Source of the DNA: an uncultured cyanobacterium
GTDB taxonomy: Bacteria > Cyanobacteriota > Cyanobacteriia > Cyanobacteriales > Chroococcidiopsidaceae
Assembly: GCA_946221495.1 (NCBI GenBank)
Contig: CAMIFA010000001.1
Location: 25,573-89,572 of the forward strand
DNA: 64,000 bases
Direction of reading: 5' to 3'
Part shown: positions 17,771 through 26,641 of the stretch, one piece after another
Layout of the letters: each line of letters starts with the position of its first letter
Numbering within the stretch: position 1 is the first letter of the stretch
Translations under genes and position numbers: made by a program
Notes under the pieces: model-generated
Told to the model about the DNA's origin: nothing
What the model saw: the letters and a program-made list of their open reading frames with translations, nothing else
Databases searched by the model: none

Positions 17771-18325
17771 TTAACGAGTGCGGATAAATATCTGAGTGTA
17801 GTAGTATTGACCTCTGGCATTTTTGGCAACACCAATTCCCGTTTTATTATACGCTCCCACAATATTGGTGCGATGACCACTACTATTTAGCCAACCTTGA
17901 ACAGCTTGAGTAGCTGGGTCACTATAGCCTTGATTGTAAGCGACATTTTCAGCAGCTGAACTTAAGGGAATTACTTTAGCGATCGCTTGCACTCGTCCAT
18001 TAAAGCCATCATGACTAAAAGGAACTCTACCACTAGCCATATTTCGACTATGAATCCGCGCTTGTTCAGTAATCCGAGAATCTAAAGATAATGGTGGTAA
18101 ACCTTGGTTAGCACGGTAGCGATTCACCTGATTGTGAACTGCTTTTTCTATAGAAGCTAGTGAAGTAGTAGATTGAGTGCTGGTAGGAGTACTAGCAGGC
18201 TGGGGAGATTGGAAGATTGAATTGAAAAAAGAGCCAAAATCTTGGGCGTTAGCAGGCAATTGTAGCATTCCACTGGTTAACACAACCGAAGTTAAGGCGA
18301 TGCTGGTGAAAATAGATCGCTTCAT
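17771..18325 (-). CDS. CAP (SCP/PR-1) domain exported protein
   Basis: 184 residues. A signal peptide ends near ANAQD (about residue 28), followed by a Ser/Thr/Pro linker to about 55 and a CAP domain to the C-terminus. CAP motifs seen are HSRNMASGRVPFSH, AENVAYNQG, GHRTNIVGAYNKTG and YYYTQIFI. The histidines and the glutamate in AEN match the usual CAP metal or active cavity. The protein should act outside the cytoplasm, but bacterial CAP proteins mostly lack known substrates. A paralogue lies 565 bp upstream on the same strand (18891-19412), with an anchored rather than secreted N-terminus. Confidence 0.92.
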   Translation of the reverse strand: MKRSIFTSIALTSVVLTSGMLQLPANAQDFGSFFNSIFQSPQPASTPTSTQSTTSLASIEKAVHNQVNRYRANQGLPPLSLDSRITEQARIHSRNMASGRVPFSHDGFNGRVQAIAKVIPLSSAAENVAYNQGYSDPATQAVQGWLNSSGHRTNIVGAYNKTGIGVAKNARGQYYYTQIFIRTR

Positions 18326-18890
18326 GAGCAGGATTCCAATTAATAACTACAAATTTGAGGCATCAAGATTGCAGCACAAAAAATAGCATCACTGATGGAC
18401 AGTAACTAAGCCATCATGTGTGCTGTCGCACAATATCCAATGTGTAGAATTGCTGCAACTACAGACTCTTTTGGCAGATTGATACATCGCCGTCTGCCTG
18501 TATGTTTTAAGTTAGCTTTACACAATCAAGTTACAAAGTTAAGTTAACTTCACCTTGTAGCTCTAACCAAGCGCAATTTCACTGATTTATTGAACAACGC
18601 AAATTTACCTAAAAATTACATTCAACTTAAGCTCTCAGCAAATAATTTAAGTGCATTTACGGTGCTAAAAAAAGCTTGGTAATTTGATAGCATTTTATTC
18701 CAGTACGCGGATTGTAACTAATCTAAGGCATAGAGAGTTTGGCATGAGCGATTTCTTTATGGCAACAAGTTAATATTTACCTCTAATACCTCAGCCCAAT
18801 TGTACTGATATCAAATAACACTATATTTAATAACAAAGCTTTTTTAAAGTAGCCTTGCTAACGTAAAATTGTAAATCTGCTACCTTTTTA
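18326..18890. other. Intergenic region between the two CAP genes
   Basis: AT-rich, 565 bp. I see no gene, convincing hairpin or known repeat. The promoter of the 17771-18325 gene must lie here. Confidence 0.5.
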
Positions 18891-19412
18891 TTACCAACGG
18901 CGAATAAATATTTGGGTGAAGTAGTACTCACCTTTGGCGTTTCTGTCAACCCCAATTCCGGTTAAATTATACTGCCCCTCAATATTAATGAGATGCCCAG
19001 GGCTTTTAATCCAACCTTCAACTGCTTGCTGTGCTGGGTTACTATAGCCGTAATTAAAAGCCACATTCTCAGCTGCTGCCAGATAAAAAATTGAGCGCCG
19101 AATAGCCTCAACTCGCTGCTCGAAACCTTGATGGCTAAACGTAACTTTACCACTTGCCATGTTTCGACTATGCGCCCTTGCTTGTTCGCTAATGCGTGGA
19201 TCAAGTGTTAAAGGCGGTAATTTCTGCGATTGACGATATTGGTTAATTTGTTGATGGATCGATTGTTCTAAGGCACTATAAGGAGTAGGAGTAGCAGGTA
19301 CAGCAGGCACAATTTCCTTAGTTGGCAAAATATCGGCAACAAAAGCAGTATCACACCCGACTATGGCACTAGTAAGTACACCTAATGCCATGCCAGCTAT
19401 TAGTTTTTGCAT
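18891..19412 (-). CDS. CAP (SCP/PR-1) domain lipoprotein
   Basis: 173 residues from the ATG at 19412. Earlier in-frame starts would overlap trpB; this one gives a proper lipoprotein signal, MQKLIAGMALGVLTSAIVGC, with lipobox IVGC. The CAP domain follows a short proline-rich linker: HSRNMASGKVTFSH, AENVAFNYG, GHLINIEGQYNLTG, YYFTQIFI. It is close to the secreted CAP protein at 17771-18325, so the pair arose by duplication. It begins 10 bp after the trpB stop and may be read from the trpB transcript. Its ribosome-binding site is weak. Confidence 0.88.
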   Translation of the reverse strand: MQKLIAGMALGVLTSAIVGCDTAFVADILPTKEIVPAVPATPTPYSALEQSIHQQINQYRQSQKLPPLTLDPRISEQARAHSRNMASGKVTFSHQGFEQRVEAIRRSIFYLAAAENVAFNYGYSNPAQQAVEGWIKSPGHLINIEGQYNLTGIGVDRNAKGEYYFTQIFIRRW

Positions 19413-19422
19413 TCGTAATGCT

Positions 19423-20655
19423 TCAGCTAAGGAACTTAGCGACAGTATGGACATCCTTGTCACCACGTCCAGAGCAATTAAGCACAATTTTGGGACTACC
19501 AGTTAGCTGCGGACAAAGAAATTCCAGATAAGCGATCGCATGAGCAGTTTCCAAAGCTGGGATAATCCCCTCAAGTTGAGCCAGGCGCTGCAAAGCCTCT
19601 ACAGCTTCCGAGTCTGTCACGGAGTAATATTCCGCCCTGCCTGTTTCTTTGAGATACGAATGCTCAGGTCCCACACCAGGATAATCTAGCCCCGCACTAA
19701 TTGAGTGTGCTTCCACTACTTGCCCATCCTCATCTTGCAACAAGTAACTCATCGCCCCGTGCAGTACGCCAACTCGTCCTTTGGTCAAGGTTGCAGCGTG
19801 TTTTTGTGTATGCACTCCTTCTCCAGCAGCTTCCACGCCAATCAAGCGCACAGATGGATCTTTAACAAATTCCGCAAATAGTCCCATGGCATTTGAACCA
19901 CCCCCCACACAAGCAAGGAGAATATCTGGCAAGCCACCCCATTTTTCTTGTGCTTGAACTCTTGTTTCTTGCCCAATTACCGCATGAAAGTCTCGCACGA
20001 TCATTGGGTAAGGATGAGGTCCGGCTACGGAACCTAGAATGTAGTGGGTTGTTTCTACGTTTGTCACCCAGTCTCTGATTGCTTCGGATGTCGCATCTTT
20101 GAGTGTACCACTACCTGCTGCTACAGGGCGGACTTCTGCACCCATTAGCCGCATCCGAAATACGTTCAAGCTTTGGCGTTCCATGTCTTGTACGCCCATG
20201 TAAATTACGCAGCTAAAACCAAAGCGAGCGCATACTGTCGCTGTGGCTACGCCATGTTGTCCGGCTCCGGTTTCCGCGATAATGCGCTGTTTATTCATCC
20301 GCTTTGCTAGTAATACTTGAGCGAGGGCGTTGTTAATTTTGTGTGCGCCTGTGTGATTTAAGTCTTCGCGCTTCAGGTATATCTGCGCTCCACTGCCGTC
20401 AGGTCGCGCATAATGGGCGGTAAGGCGTTCGGCGAAATACAACGGCGTTGCTCGTCCGACGTAGTCTTGTAATAGGTGTTGTAGTTCTGCTTGAAAATGA
20501 GGGTCGTTGCGGTATTGCTGGTATGCTGCTTCTAATTCTGTTAGAGCAGGCATTAGTGTTTCTGGTACATACTTTCCCCCAAATTGCCCGAATCGCCCTA
20601 AAGCGTCAGGACTTTGGGTTGATTGAGTGGAAGGAATGGAAGTAGTCACGGGCAA
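19423..20655 (-). CDS. trpB: Tryptophan synthase beta subunit
   Basis: 410 residues. The N-terminal region FGQFGGKYVPETLMPAL and the PLP-lysine motif HTGAHKINNAL (about residue 100) are canonical, as are GAGQHGVATA, the phosphate-binding GGGSNAMG and the C-terminal NCSGRGDKD. It joins indole and serine to make tryptophan in the cytoplasm, together with TrpA. The trpA gene is not in the window, as is common in cyanobacteria where trp genes are scattered. The first ~15 residues are a variable Ser/Thr tail. The CAP lipoprotein gene follows after 10 bp. Confidence 0.98.
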   Translation of the reverse strand: MPVTTSIPSTQSTQSPDALGRFGQFGGKYVPETLMPALTELEAAYQQYRNDPHFQAELQHLLQDYVGRATPLYFAERLTAHYARPDGSGAQIYLKREDLNHTGAHKINNALAQVLLAKRMNKQRIIAETGAGQHGVATATVCARFGFSCVIYMGVQDMERQSLNVFRMRLMGAEVRPVAAGSGTLKDATSEAIRDWVTNVETTHYILGSVAGPHPYPMIVRDFHAVIGQETRVQAQEKWGGLPDILLACVGGGSNAMGLFAEFVKDPSVRLIGVEAAGEGVHTQKHAATLTKGRVGVLHGAMSYLLQDEDGQVVEAHSISAGLDYPGVGPEHSYLKETGRAEYYSVTDSEAVEALQRLAQLEGIIPALETAHAIAYLEFLCPQLTGSPKIVLNCSGRGDKDVHTVAKFLS

Positions 20656-20812
20656 CCAAGAATGATGGGATGAACTTAATTATAGAATCTCAAGGCAATT
20701 GAAGCAGTACGGGTAATAATGGCGATCGCATTATCTATAAGAGCAATACGGTAGTATTTCCGTTAAATCCTGTTTTCCTAATGCACCTTGAAAGTGATTC
20801 AGCATAAATTTT

Positions 20813-21980
20813 ATGTATTCAATTAAAAACATAAGCAGCTTCTTACTCCTCGCTTTACTTCTCGGTTTAACAAGCTGTCTATCATCAAACGGCTCTCAAG
20901 TCAGCAATAAATCCAGTGCAGAAAATACTAGTCAAATTAGTCAAGCTTAAGGAAGATGATGTCTCGCTAGATTGGTTCACTTCTTCCAAACTAAAGAGTA
21001 CAGATATTATCTCATCATCACAGGCGAGAGTGTTTATCAATGATGTTTATCAAACCCTGGATGCCAAAATTTTTGATCCTGCTTTCAAGAAAGAGGAGCG
21101 AGAACAGCAGCGAAGCCAACTCATTACTATTATTGATACCAAGCCAAGTTGGTCAAGAGCAGAATTAACAGAGCGGATTAGCAAGCAATTGCAGAAGCTC
21201 TCAATTTCTCACTTGAGAATCTTGAATCCGACTGAAGGTGAAAAATTATTTCGGCTCATTGAGCAAAAACCACAATCGGGTACTAAACCCGATCCTGCTG
21301 TTTCAGCCAAAATGAGAGGTGACGTGGGGATTTTGCGAGTTAAAAGCTTTCTCATCCCTCAAGTAACCAAATCAGCGATCAATCAAGCTAAAGCACAACT
21401 GGCTCAAGCCAAAATAATTCTCATCGATCTTCGAGGAAATGGCGGTGGTGCTGGGTCGAGCATCAGCTACCTTGTTGAAGATATCGTTGGTGCAGACAAA
21501 GTGCTGTGGCGAGATCGAACTCGTGAGGGTCTGAAGATGAAGGAGCCATATATTTTTCGAGGTTATTTTGACGATGCCATCAATGCCGAGGCTGAAGCGG
21601 AAATTAAACTAGCAAACGAAAAGCCGTATGTCGAATGGCGAACTCGCTCAGAAGCCAAGAGAGATCCAAGACCTCATTATGTCCTGGTTGATGATCAGTG
21701 TGGGTCATCCTGTGACTTGTTTGTAGCTACAGTTCAAGAAAATGGTGGTGCCAAGTTATTAGGAGTTCGCACAATGGGTGCGCTGCTTGCAGGTGAAGCG
21801 TTCAAACTTACATGGCGAGGTTTTGCACTGATTGCTCCAACTGCTCAAGTAATTTCGCCTAAAGGTAACATGATTGAAGGTGTGGGCGTTCAGCCAGACT
21901 TTGAGATTCCTGAATGTAAAAATGCTGGCAAACAATGTCTTGAAAAGGCAATTAGAGTTATCGCCGATGATGCGGCATAG
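20813..21980 (+). pseudogene. S41-family peptidase-like lipoprotein gene, split by a frameshift
   Basis: Two overlapping frames together look like one protein. The first (20813-20950) gives a 45-residue piece whose start is a lipoprotein signal with lipobox LTSC, then stops at TAA. The second, one base ahead in phase, is open from about 20890 to 21980 and carries an S41-like body: LSISHLRIL, IDLRGNGGG, and the serine region CGSSCDLFVA with TMGALLAGE. The usual Tsp lysine position has alanine, so it is more like the tricorn-type S41 set that uses His and Ser, or it is inactive. The second frame could start at GTG 20916, but that would lose the export signal. The cause could be a single-base indel, a sequencing error or recoding. 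Confidence 0.7.
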
Positions 21981-22119
21981 CATAATTATTGGAGTGTAAT
22001 AAGCGATCGCTCCTGCTAGTAAGCTATAAATTATCTGCTGCTTAACTTAGTCGTTAGCTTTTTCCAAGTTCATAGGTCAATAAAACTTTCAAGGAGCGAT
22101 CGCTATCTTAAATTTTCAC

Positions 22120-22827
22120 CTACAAATTATCAGTATCTATTCCCTTTTCTCGTAACTTAGCAATTAGTAACTGAAGTTGTTGTTCAGCTTCTTCCGCCCG
22201 TTGCTGTTGTTGTTGAGCTACTTCTTCTAGTGTGGGGTACTTGTTACCATTTTGGTCATACCAATACAACCACTCCCTTGTCCAGCCTTCGTAAGTACCT
22301 TGCGCTCTACCAATACCTAAGCTAATTTCTGGTATCCATACAGGATCTCCGGATTGACGGATATATTTACCATTAACTAAACGATAGACTTCAAAAGGCT
22401 CTCGGTTTTTACGCTTACGCCGATCAGATGCATAAATCACATAGTACAAAATACCTAATTGAGCGTACTTAGTTTCTTTCTCTTCATACTCTTGGTTGTA
22501 TGTTTTAGAAATAACCTCTAATGCCATCAAGGGAACAATATTATTTTCTTCCCAAAGGACATAACTTAAGCGTCCTTCCTCGCCAGCAAAACGTTCCACG
22601 CCTAAGCTAAGGAAACCATCAGGAACTAAAGCAGGTTGTCTTGGAGTGTGATAAATTCCCATGTCTACTCCAAAAAACCAATCTCTACGGTCTTGCCAGA
22701 TCAAAGCTAAGATCGCTAATAGCAGGTTAGGAACTAGGTTTTGGAGTTCGTTATCCACAGGGGTATCATCAGAATCCGGCAATTCTGCTGAAGATGGCAG
22801 GCACTGCCAAGGCTCGTAATGTAACAT
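22120..22827 (-). CDS. Uma2-family (DUF820) protein
   Basis: 235 residues from the ATG at 22827, chosen because GAGGT sits 5 nt upstream and because the paralogue at 41622 starts at the same point. The PD-(D/E)xK-like core shows VPDGFLS and MALEVISK. A C-terminal helix (about 200-235) is rich in Gln and Glu. Uma2 proteins are numerous in cyanobacteria and are predicted restriction-like nucleases or degenerate relatives, with functions unproven. It is clearly paralogous to the copy at 41.6 kb: the N-terminal 60 residues share long identical stretches such as PDSDDTPVDNELQ and WFFGVDMGIY. It stands alone. Confidence 0.85.
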   Translation of the reverse strand: MLHYEPWQCLPSSAELPDSDDTPVDNELQNLVPNLLLAILALIWQDRRDWFFGVDMGIYHTPRQPALVPDGFLSLGVERFAGEEGRLSYVLWEENNIVPLMALEVISKTYNQEYEEKETKYAQLGILYYVIYASDRRKRKNREPFEVYRLVNGKYIRQSGDPVWIPEISLGIGRAQGTYEGWTREWLYWYDQNGNKYPTLEEVAQQQQQRAEEAEQQLQLLIAKLREKGIDTDNL

Positions 22828-22964
22828 GACAGACCTCATAGACCTCATGTATACTTATTGCCTGTATTTTACTCACTAGACTGAATTTAGTTCTTTAAAT
22901 TTACGCTGGCGATGCTGGCGCGATCGCGTCTATTCTCAAGCTCTTAATTACAAAATAAATTTTT

Positions 22965-23327
22965 ATGCCATCTCCAAATCGCAATTCATCTAACTCCAAA
23001 ACATCTAGCCAAAATCGCATTATTTATCAGGAATTTGGCGATAACTCAGCCGCTACAGAAAGAGCAGTTCCAGAACTACCCCCTGCTCAACAAAACCTCA
23101 GAGTCCAAGCTTCTCGCAAGGGACGTAAGGGTAAAACTGTTACCGTAATTAGTGGCTTTCAGTCAAAGCCAGAAACAATAGCCGCGTTGCTGAAACAATT
23201 AAAAACGCAGTGCGGTACTGGCGGTACGGCTAAAGAAAATGAGATTGAAATCCAAGGAGATCACAAACAGAAGTTAGTCCAGATTTTGACTGACTTAGGT
23301 TACAAAGCAAAAATTAGTGGTGGTTGA
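22965..23327 (+). CDS. SUI1/eIF1-like translation factor (YciH type)
   Basis: 120 residues. A disordered, Ser-rich N-terminus (about 1-45) precedes a SUI1 domain (about 50-118) with KGKTVTVISGF, LLKQLKTQCGTGGT and LVQILTDLGYKAK. This matches bacterial YciH/SUI1 proteins, relatives of eukaryotic eIF1 that act at the small ribosomal subunit in start-site fidelity or stress. Its role in cyanobacteria is inferred. It sits alone between divergent Uma2 and the convergent fructosamine-kinase gene, with HIP1 sites on either side. Confidence 0.93.
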   Translation: MPSPNRNSSNSKTSSQNRIIYQEFGDNSAATERAVPELPPAQQNLRVQASRKGRKGKTVTVISGFQSKPETIAALLKQLKTQCGTGGTAKENEIEIQGDHKQKLVQILTDLGYKAKISGG

Positions 23328-23347
23328 GCGATCGCACCCTGTTTTTT

Positions 23348-24205
23348 CTATGCCAAAATCTGGGCAATCATGCGGTTAGCTTGCGACTCGTAGCTGCCAC
23401 CAAATAAATTAAAGTGATTCAAAATGTGGTAAAGGTTGTACAGGGTTTTGCGCTTTTCGTAGCCTGCATCTAAAGGGAAAACCTCGTTATAGCCGCGATA
23501 AAAGGCATCAGGGAAACCGCCAAATAATTGAGTCATTGCAATATCAACTTCGCGATCGCCAAAATATACCGCCGGATCAAAAATCACTGGTTCGCCGTCA
23601 AGTGTACAACCTACATTTCCGCCCCATAAATCGCCGTGTACTAGAGAGGGTTGCGGCTGGTGTGTCAATATCTGAGGAATAGCGGCTAATAACTTTTGTT
23701 GTTGAGGAAATTTTCCTCCCCGCGCTGTAGCCAGTTGAAATTGATAACTTAGTCGGTGTTGAGCATAAAATTCTGCCCAGTCCGTTGTCCAAGTATTAAT
23801 TTGGGGCGTAGAGCCAATAGTATTGTTTTGCTGCCAACCAAAGTAATCGCTCTTGTGGGAGTGCATTGCTGCTAGCTTGCGTCCCAACTGTAGCCAAGAG
23901 TTTGTATTTCCTCTACCTAGTTCCAGCCACTCCAAAACTATGTAGGCGCTATTTTCTGCTATACCCCAGCAAATGAGTTTGGGGACGCAGATTGTACCAG
24001 TTTCCAGCATTTGCTGTAAGCCCAACGCCTCAGCTGCAAACATTCCGACTTGGGATGCAGAGTTGAGTTTGACAAAGTAATTACCAGTGTTGCCGCTTAG
24101 AGCATAGCCTTGATTGATACAACCGCCACTAACAGAGGAGTAGCTATTTACAGAAAACTCTTTTTCTGTTACTTTCTGAATATGCTGGGCAATTTCTGTC
24201 CACAT
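23348..24205 (-). CDS. Fructosamine kinase family protein
   Basis: 285 residues, normal for the family. Protein-kinase-like fold with YFVKLN (ATP-binding lysine), LEWLELG hinge, the catalytic-loop motif SLVHGDLWGGNVG and the DFG-like IFDPAVYFGDRE. Family members phosphorylate ketosamines on glycated proteins or small molecules so that the sugar falls off, a deglycation repair step in the cytoplasm. The exact substrate here is not known. The gene starts 8 bp after the M16 peptidase stop on the same strand, so the two probably form one transcript. Confidence 0.93.
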   Translation of the reverse strand: MWTEIAQHIQKVTEKEFSVNSYSSVSGGCINQGYALSGNTGNYFVKLNSASQVGMFAAEALGLQQMLETGTICVPKLICWGIAENSAYIVLEWLELGRGNTNSWLQLGRKLAAMHSHKSDYFGWQQNNTIGSTPQINTWTTDWAEFYAQHRLSYQFQLATARGGKFPQQQKLLAAIPQILTHQPQPSLVHGDLWGGNVGCTLDGEPVIFDPAVYFGDREVDIAMTQLFGGFPDAFYRGYNEVFPLDAGYEKRKTLYNLYHILNHFNLFGGSYESQANRMIAQILA

Positions 24206-24213
24206 ACTTAGCT

Positions 24214-25494
24214 TTAATCTGGTTTAATAGCAACAACACCATAGGCGGTTGGTGAAAGATACTTTTGAGCAGCTGCTTGGAGCTCAACAGCTTCTAAAGA
24301 ATGAATAGTAGCTGGATAATTAAAGGCTGGTTCCAAGTCTCCCAACATTGAATGGTAATAACCATACAAACCAGCGCGATCGCTCGGTGTTTCGTTGCCA
24401 AAAACAAATCGATTTGCTACTTGTGTCCGCACACGGGCAATTTCTGACTCCTGTACAGGCTCAGTTTGGATTCTTTTGATGTGTTGGGCGATCGCTGCTT
24501 CTACTGCTGGCAGATTTTGGCTTGGTAGTTGCGCGGAGATATAAAAAGTTCCCTGAAGCTTTTGCGTCATATTGCTAACAGAAATACTAGAAACAAGCCC
24601 TTGCTCTTCGCGTAGCTCCCGCACTAGTCTTGAGGTGCGTCCTTGTCCTAAAATTGCTGCTAAAACATCTAATGCATAAGTCTGATTGAGATCAGTTAAC
24701 CCTGGTACTCGCCAAACCATAATTAGCCGTGCTTGCTGCAAGCTATCATCAACAACTTCCTGGCGGACAATTTCTGTAAAAGGTGATTCTGGCTCAATGA
24801 CTGGCGGGTGATTCCTTGCTACAGGCTGTCTATTTGTTGCTTGGGTAAAACTATCTGCGACAATTTGGATTAATTCATCTACTGGTAAATTGCCCACAGC
24901 TACAGCTGTAATTGACTGGGGTTGATACCAAGTAGCGTGGAAATCGCGCATTTGCTGCGGTTTAAGTCCTGAAATTACCTCAAATGGACCTAATACAGGT
25001 CTCCGATAAGGTAGTTTATCAAAGGCTGTTTGCATTGCCCATTGAAAAGTTCGGCGGCGGGGATTATCCTCCGAGCGGCGAATTTCTTCTAGAACTACCA
25101 AGCGCTCTCGCTCAAAAGCATCATCTGGAATACTAGAGTTAAGCACCACATCAACTTGCAACGGTGCTAGAGCCGCAAAATCCTTGGGGGCAGTTGTAAT
25201 GTAGTATTGAGTGTAGTCTTGACTAGTTGCGGCATTGGTAACAGCGCCTCGCTCCTCAATTTGACGCTCGAATTCACCACTACAAAGACGCTGCGTTCCC
25301 TTAAACACCATATGCTCTAAGAAGTGCGCTATGCCGTTAATACTGTCGGCTTCAACAGCTGAACCTACATTAACCCACAAGCTCAGGTTAACAGCTTCGA
25401 TTGGCATTTGCTCTGCTACTATAGTTAGCCCGTTGGGTAATCGGTGTAACGTAGGAGAATTAAGGCGAGGGAATTTTTGGAGGGTTGAAGTCAT
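24214..25494 (-). CDS. M16 family zinc metallopeptidase
   Basis: 426 residues from the ATG at 25494; a TTG six codons earlier is less likely. The inverted zinc motif HFLEH (about residues 58-62) with the downstream glutamate in ERERLVVLEEIRRSEDNP is intact, so it should be catalytic. The C-terminal half is the usual inactive M16 domain. Such peptidases (processing-peptidase or PqqL-like) degrade or process peptides. The N-terminus has no clear signal peptide, so it is probably cytoplasmic. It lies 8 bp upstream of the fructosamine kinase gene on the same strand. Confidence 0.95.
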   Translation of the reverse strand: MTSTLQKFPRLNSPTLHRLPNGLTIVAEQMPIEAVNLSLWVNVGSAVEADSINGIAHFLEHMVFKGTQRLCSGEFERQIEERGAVTNAATSQDYTQYYITTAPKDFAALAPLQVDVVLNSSIPDDAFERERLVVLEEIRRSEDNPRRRTFQWAMQTAFDKLPYRRPVLGPFEVISGLKPQQMRDFHATWYQPQSITAVAVGNLPVDELIQIVADSFTQATNRQPVARNHPPVIEPESPFTEIVRQEVVDDSLQQARLIMVWRVPGLTDLNQTYALDVLAAILGQGRTSRLVRELREEQGLVSSISVSNMTQKLQGTFYISAQLPSQNLPAVEAAIAQHIKRIQTEPVQESEIARVRTQVANRFVFGNETPSDRAGLYGYYHSMLGDLEPAFNYPATIHSLEAVELQAAAQKYLSPTAYGVVAIKPD

Positions 25495-26007
25495 TGCTAC
25501 TAGATATGCCAATACTTCTTTATCTTACCCAGTTAGCACCTAAGCACTGCTATAAAAGCAATTAGCATTCTTGGGTTAGCATTTTTCTGATTGGAGTATC
25601 GACTTTCTATTTTATTTATTGCATTCAGAACAAATTAACTAAATCATTAGTCGTTAAATATTAAGTATAAATATTCTAATTCTGTGTTTTTGAAAAACGA
25701 TAAGTATTAGTGCTGAAGTTAAATTAGTTAACTTTTATAAAGAAATGTATAAAAATCTTGTTCATGGGTACAGAAGAATTTGATAATTAATTCTGATTGA
25801 TCCCAGCTTTTAGTCACTCAAGCTGAGAACGTTAAAAAGTGATTAACTTTGATAAAACTATAGGTGTAGTGGAAAGCGCTGTGTAGCTGTTTATTAAAAC
25901 GTAGTAGAAGGCAACATGATAGATCAACTAGGTCTTGATAGAAGCTAATTTGCCCTACTAATAAAATCGCAATTAAATTCTTTGGATAAACGCCAGGAGC
26001 ATTTGTA
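25495..26007. other. Intergenic region, strongly AT-rich
   Basis: 513 bp between divergent genes with no recognisable gene or repeat. Promoters for both neighbours must lie here. A minus-strand open frame at 25818-26075 overlaps the next gene and lacks family resemblance. Confidence 0.5.
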
Positions 26008-26595
26008 ATGATCAGTTCTATCAGAAAATTATTGAGTGGAATTTTATCTTTCTTTGTTGGGCTTTTACGTGGCAATAAGTCTCAAGACAAGCCTATTATA
26101 GAAGGAGCCGCAAAAGCTAAAGAACTACCAGGCAAAGTTACTGGTAAAACTCGTAGACGCAGTGGCTACTTTATGGAGCTGGACGATGAAGATACAAACC
26201 CTATTCAGGCGGTTAAACAGTCAGCTAACGGCATAGCAGCAAAAATTTCGGAATCAGTTGCCGCTACCGCAAAAACCGTAAAAGAGGAAACTGCTAAAAC
26301 TCCAGTAGCTACCGCCGCTAAATCTGCAAAGAACGAGACTACTAAAACTCCTGAAACCACCGCTACAGATCAATCTGCCAAAGTTGAACTAGTTCAAACA
26401 GCCGAAGGAGTTGCAGCTGTACCAGCCAAGCGGGAAAAATCACCAGTAGCAAGCACGAATGGTCAGACTCCAACTGAAACAACGTTTGCTCCTAAATATC
26501 TCGCTCCAGATACTAGCTCAAATAGTCGTCGTCGTCCAGGTCCAAGCATGAATCCTTTTCTAGACATGGCGCGTCAGGTAAAAACACCTGGTTAA
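26008..26595 (+). CDS. Hypothetical low-complexity protein, conserved-looking ends
   Basis: 195 residues; ATG at 26008 with AGGAG seven nt upstream. The first 20 residues are hydrophobic and amphipathic (SIRKLLSGILSFFVGLLRG), suggesting membrane attachment rather than cleavage. Residues about 50-60 (RRRSGYFMELDDED) and the C-terminal RRRPGPSMNPFLDMARQVK are distinct motifs that look conserved. The middle is a Lys/Thr/Ala-rich repeat-like linker (AKTPVATAAK). I do not recognise a function. It stands alone and converges with the TPR gene at 26642. Confidence 0.75.
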   Translation: MISSIRKLLSGILSFFVGLLRGNKSQDKPIIEGAAKAKELPGKVTGKTRRRSGYFMELDDEDTNPIQAVKQSANGIAAKISESVAATAKTVKEETAKTPVATAAKSAKNETTKTPETTATDQSAKVELVQTAEGVAAVPAKREKSPVASTNGQTPTETTFAPKYLAPDTSSNSRRRPGPSMNPFLDMARQVKTPG

Positions 26596-26641
26596 AAAAA
26601 GGGCTAGGAAAGAAGGTAGGAACCACGTACTACCTAGTAAC

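Noticed and set aside
19413..19487. Longer start for the second CAP protein, reaching into trpB
   Set aside because: It would bury the lipoprotein signal inside the protein; the ATG at 19412 gives a correct lipobox.
20813..20950. A separate 45-residue lipoprotein gene
   Set aside because: It ends directly in the S41 frame and such short lipoproteins are rare; a split gene is the simpler view.
25818..26075. An 85-codon minus-strand frame in the gap before 26008
   Set aside because: It overlaps the start of the supported gene at 26008, has poor composition and no upstream signal.
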